Part shown: one piece after another, positions 6,505 through 6,962 of the stretch
Numbering within the stretch: the first letter of the stretch is position 1
Layout of the letters: the number at the start of each line of letters is the position of its first letter
Assembly (NCBI GenBank): GCA_021825225.1
Contig: JAKAIH010000146.1
Location: 1 to 6,962 of the forward strand
Source: Pseudomonadota bacterium
GTDB lineage: Bacteria; Pseudomonadota; Gammaproteobacteria; Burkholderiales; SG8-39
Direction: 5' to 3'
Length of the DNA: 6,962 nucleotides
The notes under the pieces: generated by a model
Told to the model about the DNA's origin: nothing
Seen by the model: the letters and a program-made list of their open reading frames with translations, nothing else
Database searches by the model: none
Position numbers and translations under genes: made by a program

Positions 6505-6519
6505 ATCTGATGGCGTCAA
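6490..6519 (-). promoter_or_regulatory. Sigma70-type promoter of the iron cassette
   Basis: On the minus strand TTGACG (6519-6514, 5 of 6 to consensus) and TATCAT (6495-6490, 5 of 6) are 18 bp apart. A run of six A (6529-6524) lies four bases upstream of the -35, where an UP element would be. The expected start is near 6483, giving a very short leader of about 13 bases that contains the AGGAG ribosome site (6480-6476). Confidence 0.7.
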
Positions 6520-6622
6520 GGCCTTTTTTACAGGACCCTTTTCTAAGGCGCCTGCCCTGCTTCTGCGGCAAGCGAATTTCGAGGCGGTACGCTATGAGAA
6601 GGCACTGGCCAAACACTCAGCC

Positions 6623-6658
6623 CTGCGTTGAACGCAGAGCCCAATCTGAGCCAGATTG
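6623..6658. repeat. Two adjacent short palindromes upstream of the riboswitch promoter
   Basis: First: CTGCGTT (6623-6629), one base, AACGCAG (6631-6637). Second: CAATCTG (6642-6648), AGC, CAGATTG (6652-6658). Both have perfect 7-bp arms. No T-run follows on either strand. The second, a 7-3-7 dyad, is operator-sized and ends just upstream of the expected -35 region of the rightward promoter. It could be a regulator site or hairpin structure from a lost gene end. Confidence 0.45.
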
Positions 6659-6683
6659 CTAACGGAAATCAAAGAGACTGCGG

Positions 6684-6689
6684 TAGAAT
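6684..6689 (+). promoter_or_regulatory. Candidate -10 box for the riboswitch transcript
   Basis: TAGAAT matches the -10 consensus at 5 of 6 positions. No recognisable -35 lies 16-18 bp upstream. Transcription would start at about 6695-6697, almost exactly where the first helix of the riboswitch begins, which is the main support. Confidence 0.4.
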
Positions 6690-6693
6690 CGCT

Positions 6694-6801
6694 GAGTCAT
6701 TGGGGAGTAGTCGCCCTGCAGTCCTGAGGGGCTTGCGTCAACACACTTGATCTACTGGTCATGGCGCAAGCGGTTTCCTAACTTGGCGAGACCTTTGACC
6801 A
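6694..6801 (+). promoter_or_regulatory. yybP-ykoY manganese riboswitch (aptamer)
   Basis: Sequence elements of the yybP-ykoY Mn2+ aptamer occur in the right order: GGGGAGTAG (6702-6710), GCGTCAACA (6735-6743), and TTGGCGAGACCTTTGACC (6783-6800). Pairings seen: the closing helix GTCATTGG (6696-6703) with CCTTTGAC (6792-6799), six pairs with two U.U mismatches; a local hairpin GCCCT (6713-6717) / AGGGGC (6727-6732); and GCTTGCG (6731-6737) with CGCAAGC (6765-6771), seven pairs. The last two helices share bases 6731-6732, so one must give way there. Known: this class senses Mn2+ and in proteobacteria controls Mn exporters (mntP) and other membrane metal genes. The controlled gene would be on the plus strand beyond the right edge. 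The call rests on remembered consensus, not on a covariance-model search. Confidence 0.85.
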
Positions 6802-6962
6802 TATCGCCTTCGGACCGGACGCTCTGTGCGGCAACTTCCCTGACTCGCCAGCGTCTCATGATGGCCGATTGCTGCCCGCCACGCCTGCAGTTGACTGCAA
6901 TTTCCGCCAAACTTTGCATGCGAGAACCGCCGGCGGCGGGAGGCGACCCTGAACCGCCACGG
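6802..6962 (+). other. Leader downstream of the riboswitch, no start codon of a convincing gene
   Basis: No convincing coding region starts here. An ATG ATG at 6859-6864 opens a frame to the window end, but its product (MMADCCPPRLQLT...) does not look like a Mn transporter or any protein I know. Likely expression-platform sequence: CTCGCCA (6844-6850) can pair with TGGCGAG (6784-6790) of the aptamer. A perfect palindrome CCGCCGGCGG lies at 6927-6936. Confidence 0.4.

Noticed and set aside
6524..6529. T6 run on the plus strand as an intrinsic terminator
   Set aside because: Only a 3-bp stem (GGC/GCC) precedes it and no plus-strand gene ends nearby; as A6 on the minus strand it fits better as an upstream promoter element.
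6497..6628. Plus-strand 44-codon open frame whose last part reads like protein (LLLRQANFEAVRYEKALAKH)
   Set aside because: It has no start codon and begins inside the Fur box/promoter of the iron cassette. It might be a remnant gene end, but I recognise no family, so it is not listed as a feature.
6752..6961. Minus-strand open frame entering from the right edge and ending at 6752
   Set aside because: It overlaps the 3' part of the riboswitch, lies antisense to its leader and shows no recognisable motif.

Overview
The window looks like a chromosomal segment of a GC-rich Gram-negative bacterium, most likely a betaproteobacterium. The reasons are the lipopolysaccharide core gene waaF, the betaproteobacterial-looking block ilvE / small CHCC zinc-finger gene / waaF, outer-membrane and signal-peptide-bearing proteins, and a Fur-type iron operator. 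The species cannot be named from the sequence.

Layout. Positions 1-1140 (+) hold the 3' part of a hybrid sensor histidine kinase; its phosphoacceptor His lies just outside the left edge. It converges on a minus-strand housekeeping block: ilvE (3508-2492), a 66-residue zf-CHCC protein (2492-2292, sharing one base with the ilvE stop) and waaF (2208-1165). Divergent from ilvE, 3601-4374 (+) encodes an unusual membrane protein: an N-terminal four-cysteine zinc ribbon followed by about five membrane segments, one carrying a HEAGH metallopeptidase motif. Positions 4375-4575 are a gene-free convergent gap.

From 6470 down to 4576 (-) runs a tight three-gene cassette: periplasmic cupredoxin, FTR1-type iron permease with two REXXE motifs, and a small outer-membrane beta-barrel. 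A good sigma70-type promoter has its -10 box inside a Fur-box-like palindrome immediately upstream. Together the three products would give a route for iron across outer membrane, periplasm and inner membrane under iron repression.

The right-hand 450 bases hold no convincing gene. They do contain, on the + strand, a strong match to the yybP-ykoY manganese riboswitch (about 6694-6801), probably the leader of a Mn exporter or related gene that starts beyond the right edge. The right end is therefore a divergent metal-homeostasis junction: Fur-controlled iron import leftward, Mn-sensing riboswitch rightward.

The items most worth a second look are the riboswitch, the iron cassette with its own barrel, the zinc-ribbon/HEXXH membrane protein, and the Lys/Ala repeat tail on IlvE.
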